Source of the DNA: Thalassobellus sp050294475
GTDB taxonomy: Bacteria; Bacteroidota; Bacteroidia; Flavobacteriales; Flavobacteriaceae
NCBI GenBank assembly: GCA_050294475.1
Contig: JBNKOE010000021.1
Span: forward strand, 248,001 to 312,000
Length of the DNA: 64,000 nt
Direction of reading: 5' to 3'
The translations under genes and the position numbers were made by a program. This document shows positions 62,478 to 64,000 of this stretch, piece after piece. The notes below the pieces were generated by a model. That model worked only from the letters and a program-made list of their open reading frames with translations. It did no database searches and was not told where the DNA came from. Position 1 is the stretch's first letter. Each line of letters starts with the position of its first letter.

Positions 62478-63878
62478 ATGATTTTTAATTCTGTTGCTTT
62501 TTTAATTTTTTTTTCTATAGTATTTTTATTGTATTGGTCAGTTCCTAAAAAACATTTTAAATATCAAAATTATTTATTATTAATAGCTAGTTATGTTTTT
62601 TATGGTTGGTGGGACTGGCGATTTTTATCACTTATAGCTTTTTCTACAATAGTTGATTATTTTTTAGGATTAAAAATAAGTAAGGCTAAAAAAAGGAAGA
62701 AAGGCTTTTTGATATTAAGTCTTATTACGAATTTAGGTTTGTTAGTAATATTTAAATATTATAACTTTTTTATTGAGTCTTGGATCAACCTATGGAGTGT
62801 TTTTGGTTATGACATGCCTATGCATACAGTTTCTATTATTTTGCCTGTTGGGATATCATTTTATACTTTTCAAACTATGTCTTACTCTATAGATATTTAT
62901 AGAGGAGATTTAAAGCCAACTAAAAAAATTATTGATTTTGCTACTTTTGTCAGTTTGTTTCCTCAGTTGGTAGCGGGGCCTATTGAAAGAGCATCTAATT
63001 TAATTCCACAAATACAGAATGTTAGGTTCTGGAGTCATAAAAGATTTAAAGATGGTTTATTTCAAATATTAATTGGTTTTTTTAGAAAAGTAGTAGTTGC
63101 TGATGCAATTGGTGCAGCAATTGACGGTATATACAATGAGCCTGAGATACATAATTCTTCTAGTATTTTAATGGCTGTTATATTATATTCGTTTCAAATC
63201 TATTTCGATTTCAGTGGTTATTCGGATATAGCTATTGGAACTGCTAAATTATTAGGGTTTGATTTTAAACGAAATTTTAATTTACCATATTTTTCAACTT
63301 CAATAACTGAATTTTGGAGAAGATGGCATATTTCTTTATCAACATGGTTAAGGGATTACTTGTATATTCCACTTGGAGGAAATAAAAAAGGAATTAAAAT
63401 ACAGTATAGAAATCTTTTTATTACGATGTTGTTAGGAGGTTTATGGCATGGTAGCTCATGGAATTTTGTCATATGGGGTGCTATACATGGCGTGTTGTTA
63501 GGTATTGAGAAAAAAGCTGGTTTAGTTTCAAAAAAATATAACATAATTAATAACGTTCTAATATTTATAGTGGTAAGTTTGATTTGGGTTTTTTTTAGAT
63601 CAATAAATTTACATGATTCAATTGTAATCTTTTCAAAATTGCTAGATGGAAACTACTTAATGCCTTATATAGGTAATGTAGGTCAATTCACAAAACTTTT
63701 TTATGGATTAATTTTGGCTTTAAGTTTTGATTTATATCTTTTCAAGAAAAATATTTTTTTAGAAGTTTTTGGCTCAAAACTTAATACATTAACTTTTTTA
63801 GTTATGTCAAATTTTATATTAATAAATATAATTTTATTCTATTCAAGTGCTAGCAATTTTATTTATTTTCAATTTTAG
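62478..63878 (+). CDS. MBOAT-family O-acyltransferase (copy 4)
   Basis: The 466-residue protein is polytopic, with SYVFYGWWDWRFLSLIAFST (38-57), LFPQLVAGPIERAS (160-173), FWRRWHISLSTWLRDYLYIP (279-298) and the catalytic His324 in GGLWHGSSW. It ends NFIYFQF. It is more divergent from copies 1-3, especially after residue 330. Transcription is opposite to the long minus block, so it may start a new operon that continues beyond the window. The next gene starts immediately after its stop codon. Confidence 0.92.
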   Translation: MIFNSVAFLIFFSIVFLLYWSVPKKHFKYQNYLLLIASYVFYGWWDWRFLSLIAFSTIVDYFLGLKISKAKKRKKGFLILSLITNLGLLVIFKYYNFFIESWINLWSVFGYDMPMHTVSIILPVGISFYTFQTMSYSIDIYRGDLKPTKKIIDFATFVSLFPQLVAGPIERASNLIPQIQNVRFWSHKRFKDGLFQILIGFFRKVVVADAIGAAIDGIYNEPEIHNSSSILMAVILYSFQIYFDFSGYSDIAIGTAKLLGFDFKRNFNLPYFSTSITEFWRRWHISLSTWLRDYLYIPLGGNKKGIKIQYRNLFITMLLGGLWHGSSWNFVIWGAIHGVLLGIEKKAGLVSKKYNIINNVLIFIVVSLIWVFFRSINLHDSIVIFSKLLDGNYLMPYIGNVGQFTKLFYGLILALSFDLYLFKKNIFLEVFGSKLNTLTFLVMSNFILINIILFYSSASNFIYFQF

Positions 63879-64000
63879 ATGAAGAAATCAATTCAATTAT
63901 TTTGTATGCTTTTGTTAATCTTTCTAATAACTGATAGATTAACTTATTATGGGTTGGAAGCATTAGATGAAAAAGTTTTTACAGGTCAAAGTGTCGGTAA
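63879..64000 (+). CDS. Start of a membrane-anchored protein, probable SGNH partner, cut by window edge
   Basis: An ATG abuts the stop of MBOAT copy 4, and 40 codons are visible: a Lys-rich start, a hydrophobic anchor (LFCMLLLIFLITDRLTYYGL) and then EALDEKVFTGQSVGK. The (Y/F)TGQSxGK stretch after a single anchor resembles the beginning of SGNH-type proteins paired with MBOATs. The catalytic part lies outside the window, so the call rests on position and this short motif. Confidence 0.6.
   Translation, partial: MKKSIQLFCMLLLIFLITDRLTYYGLEALDEKVFTGQSVG

Overview
The window reads as chromosomal DNA of a marine-type member of the family Flavobacteriaceae (Bacteroidota). It is very AT-rich and has almost no Shine-Dalgarno sequences. 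Several promoters show the Bacteroidota -7 box TAnnTTTG. The housekeeping genes (DUF4834, YfhO, DUF3667, uvrA, ECF sigma, nth, bcp) are of flavobacterial type. No rRNA, tRNA, CRISPR array, insertion sequence or phage gene was seen.

Positions 1-21.7 kb are mostly ordinary genome. They hold a cut GNAT-like gene and an outer-membrane barrel on the minus strand, then DUF4834, a YfhO membrane protein, a glycosyltransferase and a flippase on the plus strand. After these come a secreted Asn/Arg/Thr-rich protein, a zinc-ribbon membrane protein, uvrA, an ECF sigma factor followed by a 47-residue protein, an endonuclease III without its Fe-S cysteines, peroxiredoxin Bcp, a conserved unknown, an MBL hydrolase started by TTG, a small lipoprotein, an XRE regulator facing an M14 peptidase across a shared operator-like region, and an Lrp/AsnC regulator closed by a 20-bp terminator hairpin.

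Positions 21.9-64 kb are one large polysaccharide biosynthesis and decoration locus that runs off the right edge. The plus block (21.9-31.0 kb) codes for MBOAT, SGNH, GNAT, a second MBOAT, a second GNAT-like protein, an amino-acid adenylation enzyme, a carrier protein and a polytopic membrane protein. The adenylation enzyme, carrier protein and MBOAT together resemble the Dlt D-alanylation machinery, but here they sit in a Gram-negative exopolysaccharide locus. A minus block (37.7-31.0 kb) meets it tail to tail with no spacer. It codes for an FAD/NAD(P) protein, a FemAB-like transferase, a methyltransferase and a GNAT-SGNH-GNAT trio paralogous to the plus-block pair. A broken 5' copy of the neighbouring CapK-like gene lies at 37.97-38.13 kb.

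The long minus block (62.3-38.2 kb) is the core assembly line. It supplies UDP-uronic acids (two nucleotide-sugar dehydrogenases, a UDP-GlcNAc-type 4-epimerase and a UDP-glucuronate 4-epimerase). It also has an initiating sugar phosphate transferase, a PglD/NeuD-type acetyltransferase, four glycosyltransferases, an AsnB-type amidotransferase, a MurJ/Wzx-type flippase and a Wzy/O-antigen-ligase protein. Decoration enzymes complete it: MBOAT+SGNH, acyltransferase 3, CapK-like, ATP-grasp, and a formyltransferase-like/GINT1-like fusion. A divergent fourth MBOAT at 62.5 kb starts another unit. My inference is that the locus makes a Wzx/Wzy-type acidic polysaccharide that is heavily acylated and probably carries amino-acid or amide groups. 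The sequence does not show what those groups are.
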